Positions 1-7,141 of a DNA stretch of 10,291 bases are shown piece after piece (the stretch's first letter is position 1; every line of letters begins with the position of its first letter). A program made the translations under genes and the position numbers. The DNA is from Planctomycetota bacterium (lineage in GTDB: Bacteria; Planctomycetota; Planctomycetia; Planctomycetales; Planctomycetaceae). The notes below the pieces were generated by a model. It had not been told where the DNA came from. It made no database searches and was given only the letters and a program-made list of their open reading frames with translations. The stretch is taken from the NCBI GenBank assembly GCA_024278285.1, contig JAJRTM010000104.1, positions 1-10,291 of the forward strand, in the 5' to 3' direction.

Positions 1-656
1 ATCACACGGCTGGGATCTTTTCTGCAGACGGTTTCTTCGGACCAGATTCGATAGACTGCATCTGAATAAGAAACAGACTGGAACACGACACCTTGCTGGA
101 TCGCGCGGAGTGTGACTTCGTTATCCTGACAGCAAGGGTAGTCTTCATTCCAGCCACCTATTTGTTTTAAGGATGCTGCTTTCCACAAAACCGTGCCTGT
201 CTGGGCGACTTGCCAACGAATCCACTGCACTTCAATGGAGGCTTCTAAATCAAGGTTACCAATTGTTGAATCAGCGATGCCATCCTCATTCCAGGTTTCT
301 ATTAGTGGAGGTGAATAAATAACATCGAAATTTTTGTTCTCATCTAGAGCAACAGAGAGTTGTCGCTCGATTTTCTCCGGCAGCAAATAATCATCTGCAT
401 CTAAATACTGTAACCATTCACCAGTTGCCAATTTCAGCAATCGGTTACGAGCCACATTTCCGCCACGGTTCGGCCCTGTCTCCCAGCGAATTTTATCATC
501 AAACGATTTAATAATCTCCAAAGAACCATCCGTCGAGCCATCATCAACAACAATCACCTCTTTATCACCATGCGTCTGGCCCAAAGCAGATTGAATCGCC
601 TGAGCGATCCAACGCTCGGCGTTGTAACAAGGAATAAGAATGGAAACTTTGGGCAT
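1..656 (-). CDS. Family 2 glycosyltransferase, C-terminus cut by window edge
   Basis: Inverting GT-A glycosyltransferase that would move a sugar from a nucleotide-sugar donor to a growing glycan in the cytoplasm. The reading frame is open from the ATG at 656 to the left edge, about 218 codons. The N-terminus reads MPKVSILIPCYNAE, the standard family 2 beta-strand start. DDGSTD (residues 38-43) binds the nucleotide and LDADD (85-89) holds the metal-binding DXD. GGWNEDYPCCQDNEV, then RIWSEETVC near the cut, is the usual acceptor-side region. It lies 54 bases after the methyltransferase gene. I see no good Shine-Dalgarno sequence before this ATG; the leader is very AT-rich. The first 90 residues closely resemble those of the glycosyltransferase at 6199-7128, so the two are paralogs, but their second halves differ. 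Donor and acceptor cannot be told from sequence. Confidence 0.93.
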   Translation of the reverse strand, partial: MPKVSILIPCYNAERWIAQAIQSALGQTHGDKEVIVVDDGSTDGSLEIIKSFDDKIRWETGPNRGGNVARNRLLKLATGEWLQYLDADDYLLPEKIERQLSVALDENKNFDVIYSPPLIETWNEDGIADSTIGNLDLEASIEVQWIRWQVAQTGTVLWKAASLKQIGGWNEDYPCCQDNEVTLRAIQQGVVFQSVSYSDAVYRIWSEETVCRKDPSRV

Positions 657-710
657 TGTTATTTTAAAATGTTATAGAGGCAATCAATAAATTGAGAGGA
701 GCTATCGGAA

Positions 711-1385
711 TCATTTTATAGCCCATACGAGAAAATCAATAGGCCACATTTCTTCATTCCACAGCGCTGCTCGGCCAACTAGGCGGGCATTTTTAGCACT
801 AAGCCACCCGTACCGATGAAATGTTTCCAACGTAAGACGGTTTCCCCAGCTATTGATCTCAACAGAATCGAATTGAGAAAACAACTCTTTTAATCCAGAT
901 TCCGTAAATCGATGATAATCATTGGGATAGCCATGAATCTGGATTAGAAAAGGTGTGGTACTGATGCAGATTCCGTTAGGACGTAGGATACGAAAGCACT
1001 CTTCAACCGCTGTTCTTGGTGCAGGAATATGTTCGAGAATTTGGTCCAAAATTATAATATCGCAACAGTGATTCTCGTAGTCTGATAATGATTGAATATC
1101 AACTTCGGGATAATTGGGAGCAACTTCAACTTCGTACTGCGGCTTAAACATTTGGGCAATAACACCGTTTGATCCCCCGAACTCAATAATGCGTACTCCC
1201 TTATCCAAGTGTGTTTCCGCTATTAGGTTCTCTATGCGTTTATAGTTTGTATAGCGATGGAAATGGTAATTAGCGAGATCCGCTGGCCGAAACATGACTG
1301 ACTGAAATACTGCATAAATCCGATTCCAAATAGCATGGATGTTGGCAGTCCAAAACTCTCCGGCAAATTTTATTTTATTTTTCAT
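711..1385 (-). CDS. Class I SAM-dependent methyltransferase (type 11-like)
   Basis: A 224-residue soluble methyltransferase. Residues 64-74 (VRIIEFGGSNG) form SAM-binding motif I, with the acidic residue and glycine-rich loop in place. DIIILDQILEHIP (about 109-121) matches the post-motif strand of type 11 enzymes, and ECFRILRPNGICISTTPF (about 129-146) is the following strand. HGYPNDYHRFT (151-161) is a pattern I associate with methyltransferases found in polysaccharide and lipopolysaccharide clusters. The ATG at 1385 lies inside the end of the preceding glycosyltransferase gene (11-base overlap), which suggests coupled translation. A GGAG sits only 3 bases before the ATG, an unusually short spacing. 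Its likely role is O-methylation of a sugar or of a glycan end; the substrate is inferred from context only. Confidence 0.87.
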   Translation of the reverse strand: MKNKIKFAGEFWTANIHAIWNRIYAVFQSVMFRPADLANYHFHRYTNYKRIENLIAETHLDKGVRIIEFGGSNGVIAQMFKPQYEVEVAPNYPEVDIQSLSDYENHCCDIIILDQILEHIPAPRTAVEECFRILRPNGICISTTPFLIQIHGYPNDYHRFTESGLKELFSQFDSVEINSWGNRLTLETFHRYGWLSAKNARLVGRAALWNEEMWPIDFLVWAIK

Positions 1386-2343
1386 CTGCTCCTACTGCAT
1401 CTTGTCGTGATACTGGAACTCTGTAATGTGAAAATGCATATATAAACGCACGAGCTAAACCGTGCCAGGCAGCAGGTTGCCGCCAGGGGCGAATGATATT
1501 ATCTTTACGAAGTACCGTTTTACGCAGGACGTGGTTATACAGTACATGCCAAAACCACGGGGAAGTTGCATGTCGTATGAAGAACAATGCGGAAGAAGCA
1601 GCTTTCTCAAATTCACTACTTCGATTTTTTATGTCCTTCATTCTCAACCCACCGCTTGGCACCTGCAAATGAATTAGCCATGGTTCGGGTGAGTAAATAA
1701 TGCGATTACCCGCTCTCCACAATCTGATTGCGAAGTCATAGTCATCCCCATAAGAATTTCCGATGAACGCTTCGTCGAAACCGTGGGCATCATTGAAAGC
1801 AGTACGTCTAACTGATGCATTGCACGTACAAAAAGAACATACCATTACCGGATGTAATAGGTTTCGTGGAAAGGTCAATACTTGCTCCAATGGCAAGCGT
1901 TTTTCCCATGAATCATCAAGCGTAAGCTCTTCAGAGATTTCAGGAATTGCTCGGAATTCAACAAGCTCCTTTGTATTGAGATACAGTTCAGCTCCAGTGA
2001 CAGCCTCTATATCATGATTTTGATAGAGAGCCAAGTGGACGGCAATGAACGTTTCCGACTCGATTCGGACATCATCGTCAACAAAAATAAGAATATCTCC
2101 CTTCGCAAGACTTGCGGCATGATTCCTAGCGTGAACAACACCTGGAGGGAAATTTTCAAGCCACCTGATATTAGGTAATCGCTGAAGGCAACTCTTGGCG
2201 TACCTGAAATCCTCTGGCCACTCATTGTTTTGATCAATAACAATAATCTCAAAATCAGACTCACGCTGTTTCAACAAATCTGAGATTGTATCCAGTAGTG
2301 GCTCAAAGCGTCTGTAGGTAGGGATGATAACAGTAGCGTTCAA
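1375..2343 (-). CDS. Family 2 glycosyltransferase (GT-A)
   Basis: A 322-residue glycosyltransferase. The N-terminus NATVIIPTYRR is the family 2 first strand, EIIVIDQNN (32-40) replaces the usual DDGS nucleotide-binding strand, and FVDDDVR (87-93) carries the metal-binding Asp cluster. YGDDYDFAIRLWRAG is the acidic ED-type catalytic region, followed by IIYSPEPWLIHLQ. The start is TTG at 2343. It is supported by an AGGA 8 bases upstream and because the protein must begin here for the first strand to be complete. The TTG overlaps the stop of the small upstream ORF in a TTGA arrangement. The 3' end overlaps the methyltransferase gene by 11 bases. Donor sugar is unknown. The C-terminal 80 residues contain aromatic, basic stretches that may help membrane association. 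Confidence 0.93.
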   Translation of the reverse strand: MNATVIIPTYRRFEPLLDTISDLLKQRESDFEIIVIDQNNEWPEDFRYAKSCLQRLPNIRWLENFPPGVVHARNHAASLAKGDILIFVDDDVRIESETFIAVHLALYQNHDIEAVTGAELYLNTKELVEFRAIPEISEELTLDDSWEKRLPLEQVLTFPRNLLHPVMVCSFCTCNASVRRTAFNDAHGFDEAFIGNSYGDDYDFAIRLWRAGNRIIYSPEPWLIHLQVPSGGLRMKDIKNRSSEFEKAASSALFFIRHATSPWFWHVLYNHVLRKTVLRKDNIIRPWRQPAAWHGLARAFIYAFSHYRVPVSRQDAVGADEK

Positions 2344-2357
2344 AGAATTTTTCCTAT
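2337..2357. repeat. Imperfect direct repeat copy A, at glycosyltransferase start
   Basis: This stretch carries CGTTCA, then a short variable spacer, then TTTTTCCTAT. On the coding strand it reads ATAGGAAAAA, a spacer, and TGAACG. It covers the Shine-Dalgarno sequence (AGGA at 2352-2355) and the TTG start of the glycosyltransferase at 1375-2343. Copy B is 149 bases away. The two copies share both outer blocks and differ by about two bases in length in between. Confidence 0.55.
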
Positions 2358-2492
2358 CGTGAATAACTCACGACTGCCTTGAAAAATATGACCAAAAATA
2401 TAATCATAATCGATTACAGTTTGTGCGTAATATTTACGTTGAGTTTCGGCTTCTGAACTTAGCGGACTGAGTCTTGTCGGTGGTTCGTTCAT
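2340..2492 (-). CDS. 50-residue ORF, possible methyltransferase N-terminal remnant
   Basis: A short reading frame in what would otherwise look like a 145-base gap. It starts with ATG at 2492 in a 4-base ATGA overlap with the preceding GT4 gene, has an AGGA 10 bases upstream, and ends in TGA sharing bases with the TTG of the next glycosyltransferase. Such tight coupling at both ends argues that it is translated. The protein begins MNEPPTRLSPLSSEAE and ends FTIGKIL. The middle, QRKYYAQTVIDYDYIFGH (about 18-35), resembles the segment that precedes SAM motif I in class I methyltransferases (R-x-Y-Y ... YD). It stops before any SAM-binding loop, so by itself it cannot be a methyltransferase. It could be a truncated gene kept for coupling, a genuine small protein, or the scar of a rearrangement. 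Function unknown. Confidence 0.5.
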   Translation of the reverse strand: MNEPPTRLSPLSSEAETQRKYYAQTVIDYDYIFGHIFQGSRELFTIGKIL

Positions 2493-2508
2493 GATGAGTT
2501 TTTCCTAT
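2486..2508. repeat. Imperfect direct repeat copy B, at start of small ORF
   Basis: CGTTCA, spacer, TTTTTCCTAT, as in copy A. On the coding strand it holds the AGGA (2503-2506) and ATG (2492) of the 50-residue ORF and the stop of the GT4 gene. In both copies the start codon is followed by AACG, so the two genes share their second codon (Asn). Confidence 0.55.
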
Positions 2509-3550
2509 AGATGGCTTCGCAGTCGGCTGCCAATTTGTCCCAGGTCCAGGTTTCTGAACATCGTCGGTTTTCTGCTCCGATTGCCGGCAAGTTACTTTGC
2601 ATCTGGATGGCCTGATTGATGCAGTGACTCAATCCATTTTCATCTTGAGGATCGTATGTTAGATCTGTTTGCGTCGGCGGCAAGGTTTCTGGGATTGCTC
2701 CAATTCGTGGTGCGATACAGGCACGACCAAAATTCATCGCTAGCACAACACTTCCCGAAGTCAAGATCTGTTGAAAGGGAAACACAACCACATCGGCTGC
2801 ACCAAAATAGGTTGGGAGTTCTTCATCGGCGATGTAATGAAGATGAAAATGGATTCGTGGGTGGTGATTTGCCAGTTCAACCAACTCACCTTCATACTCT
2901 TTTGACTGTGGTCTGCCAGCGATGACCAGTTCAATATTTTCGTTCTTGTCAGCCAGCAAGAGGACTGCTGAGATGAGTTCTGAAACCCCTTTGTAGGCAC
3001 AGACTCGTCCAACAAAAAGTAGAATAGTTGATGTTGGATTCAATCCTAGTTGTTTCCGGGCAACTTCAGGTTTTACGACATCGGGATACGAGCCGATATA
3101 ACTGGGGTGCGGCGTGACATGAATTTTACTTCGAACAATACCTAAACCATCAACAGCCTGATCAGCAGCAAAATGGGAGTGACAAATTATTCGATGGGCA
3201 ATCTTTCCTAACCAGTGGCCAGCAAAACGCTCGATATGAGGGTAGCGACCCTCGTGGTTTGAAATATTATGCAACGTCCAGACAATTCGCCTGCCCGTGA
3301 TACGAATCAATAGAACTTCCGCTAAAAAACGGAACGTTCTCAGCCAGGACATCAACGCCGAAGGACGCAAAACATACGGATGCAACCAGTGGAAATGGAC
3401 GACATCCGGCTTCCAACGAAATAGTATAGAACGCAGGAAATTGCCCCCGCCTCCTCCATCAATCGCCTTGATTCCCCGCAATTGCAAAGCCTTAAACAAA
3501 AGGCTTTGGTACGGGTTTTCTTGATAACAGGGAAGATGGACAACTTTCAA
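2489..3550 (-). CDS. Family 4 glycosyltransferase (GT-B)
   Basis: A 353-residue GT-B enzyme, expected to be retaining, acting in the cytoplasm or at the inner membrane face. The N-terminal half has DVVHFHWLHP (49-58) and WTLHNISNHE (91-100), typical acceptor-domain signatures of family 4. The C-terminal half has FVGRVCAYKG (179-188), a donor-domain loop with the conserved Gly-Arg and Lys-Gly. FPFQQILTSGSVVLAMNFGRACIAP (about 257-281) replaces the classical E-x7-E motif with an ILTSG form, which I recall in some family 4 subgroups. The start is TTG at 3550: an in-frame TAA lies two codons upstream and the protein reads LKVVHLPCYQ, a normal family beginning. The only Shine-Dalgarno-like match is a weak GAGA. 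It ends in an ATGA overlap with the small ORF. A run of five Gly follows residue 31. Linkage and donor unknown. Confidence 0.92.
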   Translation of the reverse strand: MKVVHLPCYQENPYQSLLFKALQLRGIKAIDGGGGGNFLRSILFRWKPDVVHFHWLHPYVLRPSALMSWLRTFRFLAEVLLIRITGRRIVWTLHNISNHEGRYPHIERFAGHWLGKIAHRIICHSHFAADQAVDGLGIVRSKIHVTPHPSYIGSYPDVVKPEVARKQLGLNPTSTILLFVGRVCAYKGVSELISAVLLLADKNENIELVIAGRPQSKEYEGELVELANHHPRIHFHLHYIADEELPTYFGAADVVVFPFQQILTSGSVVLAMNFGRACIAPRIGAIPETLPPTQTDLTYDPQDENGLSHCINQAIQMQSNLPAIGAENRRCSETWTWDKLAADCEAIYRKNSS

Positions 3551-3605
3551 AAATTACATTCTCAACGATGAAGTATAAATTTAATTCGGTGCAGTGAGTG
3601 CCGAT
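3551..3605 (-). other. Short intergenic gap with an ATG-TAA start-stop
   Basis: Noncoding gap between the methyltransferase stop and the TTG of the GT4 gene. It contains an ATG (3557-3559) followed directly by TAA, in frame with the TTG two codons later. No convincing terminator is seen: the best inverted pair (3587-3592 with 3598-3603) pairs only with wobble bases on the opposite strand and has C-A mismatches in the transcript. Confidence 0.4.
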
Positions 3606-4328
3606 TTATTTTCGTTTCATGTACTGACCAATTCTTTTACTCGCACGGCCCAGTACTCCTGTTGTACCCCTCATTCTATAAATTAGAGTATTGAAAAATG
3701 TGGACCTGGACGCGCGTAAAAGGGATTTGTTGACATTCTCACATTCAATGAGGTTCATTAATTCAAGACGATTATTACAAAGAAAATCGTAGTCCATTTC
3801 ATCAATTGGCATTGAAGTTGGAAAAACTTTTTGCTTCCCCAAACGAATGACTCCGAGTCCCCAATCTGCATTTACTGTAAACATCTCAAGATCAGGTCGA
3901 GTCATTCTCAATAATGCAAATGCTTTCCAAGTATCTCCTGTCCAATGCTTTTGTCCTGGCTTCCGTTTTGTCGTTTGGTGCTCTTTTTGAGTTGGATTAC
4001 AGTCATGAAGTACGATTGTGCCGTTACTTGATAAATTCGCAAGGGCGTTCTCTGTGTCTTGATAAACTTGATGGGCTTCGTGGAGTCCATCAATAAAAAC
4101 TAAATCGTACCGTACAGAAAGATGTGGCTGTACGGTATTGAAGAATTCGTCCGATGTCATCATATACGTACAAGGCATTTGCGGTGCTGGATCAACACCA
4201 GTCTTCTGATCGCAGCATATTCGATTATATGTACTTTGGGGATTCCTAACGCCAATTTCTAGATAAGTACGGTAGCTGTTCGAATATGCAATCAAGTTAA
4301 GCAGTTCAGCACGATGAGTTATTGTCAT
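3606..4328 (-). CDS. Class I SAM methyltransferase, Methyltransf_24-like
   Basis: A 240-residue protein. YLEIGVRN (22-29) is SAM motif I, MTSDEFF (57-63) follows, and YDLVFIDGLHEAHQV (74-88) is the characteristic Methyltransf_24 acidic stretch that in related enzymes helps bind metal and substrate. GTIVLHDCNP (103-112), WTGDTWKAFALLR (129-141) and DWGLGVIRLG (155-164) complete the core. The last 70 residues are extra, basic at the end (RMRGTTG...KRIGQYMKRK), and may mediate membrane or partner contact. The ATG at 4328 overlaps the stop of the preceding gene as ATGA, indicating translational coupling. About 55 noncoding bases separate it from the GT4 gene. By context it would modify a sugar or a glycan intermediate; the exact reaction (O-methylation is most likely) is inference. 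Confidence 0.87.
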   Translation of the reverse strand: MTITHRAELLNLIAYSNSYRTYLEIGVRNPQSTYNRICCDQKTGVDPAPQMPCTYMMTSDEFFNTVQPHLSVRYDLVFIDGLHEAHQVYQDTENALANLSSNGTIVLHDCNPTQKEHQTTKRKPGQKHWTGDTWKAFALLRMTRPDLEMFTVNADWGLGVIRLGKQKVFPTSMPIDEMDYDFLCNNRLELMNLIECENVNKSLLRASRSTFFNTLIYRMRGTTGVLGRASKRIGQYMKRK

Positions 4329-5293
4329 GAGATTGGTTTTGTGAATCCTTTAGTATTAATATGGAGCAGGTCGTCCAACCATGGTTTCAGAGTTTCCTGA
4401 GCGTATTTTATTTTTACATTTTCCTTGCGAAGAGACTTTTTGGGGTAGCATCTAATATGAAATCCCCAAGGCTGATCTTCCCACAAGAATTCCTCCCAAG
4501 CATACTGCTGGCAATCAGGCAAACCAAACTTTTCCATTCCTTGATTCGTGTAATAGTTGCGTCTTTTAGGAACATAAGATAAAAAATCGGGTAGCAGGTA
4601 TTCGCATAATTTCTTTAAACCAACTTTTCGCCATACTGGCTGGAACATTGCCATTTGAATCTTGGTGGAACAACTATACCTCATAAACAACGCATAGCCA
4701 GTATCGCGGCTATGCCCAATGCTTGCCGCTCGTTTTCGGAAGATTCGCCGTAAAACACCTTGATATCCGCGTGTGATGATTGACCTTTGAACGAGCTTGG
4801 CTTGTAACGGAAATTCTTGAGTAAACCCCGGTGATAAATCCACTTCGCAAATTGGAATCTTCTCCGTATCAATAAACAAACAATGAGAACAGGGAAAGTA
4901 TCTCCATTTGACAAAATGCTGTGGATGCCATGGTGCCCCTAAAATGGCAATGTTTTGAGATTGCATGAAACTGAGTATGTCTTGGATCCATTCTTTTCTA
5001 ATAATATAGAAATCGGGATCTAAAATGAGTAAGTACTTTGATTCAACATGATTGATTCCAAGTTGTATTCCTGCGTGGTGATGATCGCTTGCAGTTTCAC
5101 CATCGCAGCGATGAGCACCGCTTATTACAATCGTATTTGGAAGATCAATCTTTGCGTCCAGAGATTCGTGCGCGTTATCAACAATAATAATCTTTGCGAT
5201 CCGAGAACTATTTATGCCGTTGATAAGTTCGATATTTTGCCGAATAAATTCACCACTTTGATAGGAAACAATCACAATTGTCAACTCGTCCAT
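4325..5293 (-). CDS. Family 2-like glycosyltransferase (GT-A)
   Basis: A 322-residue protein from the ATG at 5293. It begins MDELTIVIVSYQSG, a family 2 first strand. KIIIVDNAHESLDA (about 34-47) is the nucleotide-binding strand in the VDN form seen in rhamnosyltransferase-like members. LLILDPDFYI (about 88-97) holds the metal-binding DPD (92-94). Before it, SDHHHAGIQLGINHV has three consecutive His where family members usually show N-x-G-x-A-x-G-x-N, an unusual feature. The frame could be extended to a TTG at 5314 with AAGGA upstream. I prefer the ATG because it has AGGG 8 bases upstream and gives the standard N-terminus. It overlaps the preceding gene by 13 bases and ends in an ATGA overlap with the methyltransferase. 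The C-terminal half shows no second recognisable domain. Donor unknown. Confidence 0.85.
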   Translation of the reverse strand: MDELTIVIVSYQSGEFIRQNIELINGINSSRIAKIIIVDNAHESLDAKIDLPNTIVISGAHRCDGETASDHHHAGIQLGINHVESKYLLILDPDFYIIRKEWIQDILSFMQSQNIAILGAPWHPQHFVKWRYFPCSHCLFIDTEKIPICEVDLSPGFTQEFPLQAKLVQRSIITRGYQGVLRRIFRKRAASIGHSRDTGYALFMRYSCSTKIQMAMFQPVWRKVGLKKLCEYLLPDFLSYVPKRRNYYTNQGMEKFGLPDCQQYAWEEFLWEDQPWGFHIRCYPKKSLRKENVKIKYAQETLKPWLDDLLHINTKGFTKPIS

Positions 5294-6168
5294 TGAAATA
5301 TCCCTGTCATACAAATTCCTTCTGAATACATTAAATGACGAATGCTACCAACGTAATGCCTTGAGGGTTTATCATGAACCTGACCGTTCAGGAACACGTC
5401 ATAATCATTGGGCAACAACTCGACACCAAAACGCGAACTGCACAGCGCAAACAGTGTTTGTTCGATTCTCCAGAAATGCCCGAGAATACCCGGCAACGCC
5501 AGGAATTCTTCAATCCATTCCAATTGAAGTGAATCGCGATGAATAACGCCAAGTCCGGAATTGAATCGCGAAATCAAATCGACACCGCATCGCTGCTTAA
5601 CTACTGCAGGATCAACCGTATAAGCCGATGCAACATCTGCGTTAACACTGTTTTTCTGGTACTGGGGGTCTTCAATTCGCCTCAGTAGTTCTGTTGGTTC
5701 TTTGAAGAAAAGCACGTCGCTGTCCAATAAAAACATACGATCTGCTTGCAGGTGATGCCGGAAATCAAACACTTTCGGAGACAGATGATTGCTCAACCGA
5801 AACTCTTTACAAAGTGGATAGCTCTCAAGCTCTGCGATAACTTTTTTTTCCGATTCTTGCCGATTGAGTATCCGGGCTGTGGGAAAGTGGCGAGACAACG
5901 TATCACGAATTTCGTCGGTTAATGTGCCATCGTCATGAATACAAAGTCCATATTTCTTACCCGAAGCACGATAAAACGATTTCAACGCCCAGACCAAATT
6001 CAACCAATCGGCTTCAGATGTCAGCACATGAATTTCACAGACCGAAATATCACCAGCAACAATGGGAGCCGTCTTCAATATACGAGGCCGCACCACATCC
6101 CGATACCACGCAGTACGAAACCCGTGACGAAATCGCTGTTTGTATTTGTAAAGGAGTTTACCGAGCAT
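5281..6168 (-). CDS. Putative GT-A glycosyltransferase with DSD motif
   Basis: A 295-residue protein starting at the ATG at 6168, about 30 bases after the preceding gene. The N-terminus is basic (KLLYKYKQRFRHGFRTAWYR). Residues 43-66 (VCEIHVLTSEADWLNLVWALKSFY) look like the first strand and helix of a nucleotide-sugar transferase fold, and GLCIHDDGTLTDE (about 74-86) follows. FLLDSDVLFFKEP (146-158) contains the metal-binding DXD as Asp149-Ser-Asp151. RFNSGLGVIHRDSL and IEQTLFALCSSRFGVELLPNDYDV resemble the acceptor region of GT8- or GT32-like enzymes, including the NSG pattern. HYVGSIRHLMYSEGI near the end has a His that may bind the metal. This architecture suggests a glycosyltransferase outside family 2, but I cannot name the family. 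An eight-base A run on the coding strand (5842-5849) codes for Glu-Lys-Lys. Confidence 0.75.
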   Translation of the reverse strand: MLGKLLYKYKQRFRHGFRTAWYRDVVRPRILKTAPIVAGDISVCEIHVLTSEADWLNLVWALKSFYRASGKKYGLCIHDDGTLTDEIRDTLSRHFPTARILNRQESEKKVIAELESYPLCKEFRLSNHLSPKVFDFRHHLQADRMFLLDSDVLFFKEPTELLRRIEDPQYQKNSVNADVASAYTVDPAVVKQRCGVDLISRFNSGLGVIHRDSLQLEWIEEFLALPGILGHFWRIEQTLFALCSSRFGVELLPNDYDVFLNGQVHDKPSRHYVGSIRHLMYSEGICMTGIFQWTS

Positions 6169-6198
6169 TTATTTACTTAAATATCTTTCAGCTTGGTA

Positions 6199-7128
6199 TC
6201 ATCCAAGAATGGTTCTGATTAGGTGGACGACAGATTCAGCTTTCTCAATTCCCAGAATCCCAGTAAGCAGCTTTCGAAAAGGACGATCATTTTGGGTGGT
6301 CTCGGGGTAAAGTTCGACTGCTTTTCTCAATCCTTCTCTTGCAATTAGTCGATCACCCGTAGCAAAGCAACAGCGAGATGCTTCAAGAAGATTCTTGCTG
6401 ACTAACTGCTGCCGTTCGGTTGTCCAGGCTTCGTGAGTAGTCATATACTCAACCATGTGACATAATGTTGTCACAATTTGATTGATTTCACTGGGGCGAT
6501 TCGAGATACGGTCTCCATCGTGCATACGTACCCACACTAGAATATCGTCTACCATGGCCACTCGTGGGTTCAGTGCAGCAACTCGCAAATGATAATCCGC
6601 TTCCTGTCCACGATTTAATCCCGGCAAAAAGCCTCCACTTTTTTCCACAAAGCATCGTCGGTAAACAGCCGCAGGTGTTCCAATATAAAATTCTAAAAAA
6701 TAGAGAAATGGATCCCCTGTCGGTTCTGGATGAATCCGTTTTTCGGGGCGTTCTCCTTTGTGGTCACCGAACAAGCCAAACTTACAAAGCACCATATCTG
6801 CTTGATCATTCATCAACAGCGGCAGTTGTAATTCCAGTTTACGAGGATCAAGCTTATCATCTGCATCCAGGAACTGAATGTATTCGCCGCTGCTTAGTTC
6901 AAAGGCCCGGTTTCTGGCCACACAGGCCCCCTGGTTCGGCCCCGCTTCAAAAACGATCCGATCTCCAAACGACTTCAGCACCTCGACACTGTTATCCGTA
7001 GAACCATCATCAACCACGACCACTTCCACATGAGAATGCGTCTGCCCTAGCGCACTTTCAATTGCCTCAGCAACGAACTTTTCACCGTTATAACACGGGA
7101 TGAGAATACTGACTTGAGGTAGAGGCAT
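6199..7128 (-). CDS. Family 2 glycosyltransferase (GT-A), 309 residues
   Basis: Inverting glycosyltransferase. The N-terminus MPLPQVSILIPCYNGE is the family 2 first strand. DDGSTD lies at residues 40-45, GACVARNRAFE around 67-77 and FLDADD at 86-91, which gives the metal site. GTPAAVYRR, then GGFLPGLNRGQEADYHLRVA, is the acceptor and catalytic-base region. The last 60 residues (SKNLLEASRCCFATGDRLIAREGLRKAVELYP) look like a helical, TPR-like tail, common in family 2 enzymes that end this way. The frame stays open to a more upstream ATG at 7254, but that would overlap the FkbM gene by 113 bases. The ATG at 7128 has a GAGAGAG 5 bases upstream and leaves a 13-base gap, so I use it. Its N-terminal half is about 64% identical by hand alignment to the gene at 1-656. 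Confidence 0.93.
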   Translation of the reverse strand: MPLPQVSILIPCYNGEKFVAEAIESALGQTHSHVEVVVVDDGSTDNSVEVLKSFGDRIVFEAGPNQGACVARNRAFELSSGEYIQFLDADDKLDPRKLELQLPLLMNDQADMVLCKFGLFGDHKGERPEKRIHPEPTGDPFLYFLEFYIGTPAAVYRRCFVEKSGGFLPGLNRGQEADYHLRVAALNPRVAMVDDILVWVRMHDGDRISNRPSEINQIVTTLCHMVEYMTTHEAWTTERQQLVSKNLLEASRCCFATGDRLIAREGLRKAVELYPETTQNDRPFRKLLTGILGIEKAESVVHLIRTILG

Positions 7129-7141
7129 TGGGTCTCTCTCT

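Noticed and set aside
661..670. ATTTTAAAAT palindrome just before the left-edge gene
   Set aside because: An AT-only 10-base palindrome in an AT-rich gap is expected by chance; I cannot support a promoter or operator.
5294..5314. Seven-codon extension of the GT gene to a TTG at 5314
   Set aside because: It has an AAGGA upstream, so it is not impossible, but the ATG at 5293 also has a site at good distance and gives the standard family start.
6564..7001. 145-codon plus-strand reading frame
   Set aside because: It lies wholly inside the well-supported family 2 gene on the other strand, its translation shows no domain-like pattern, and all neighbours run on the minus strand.
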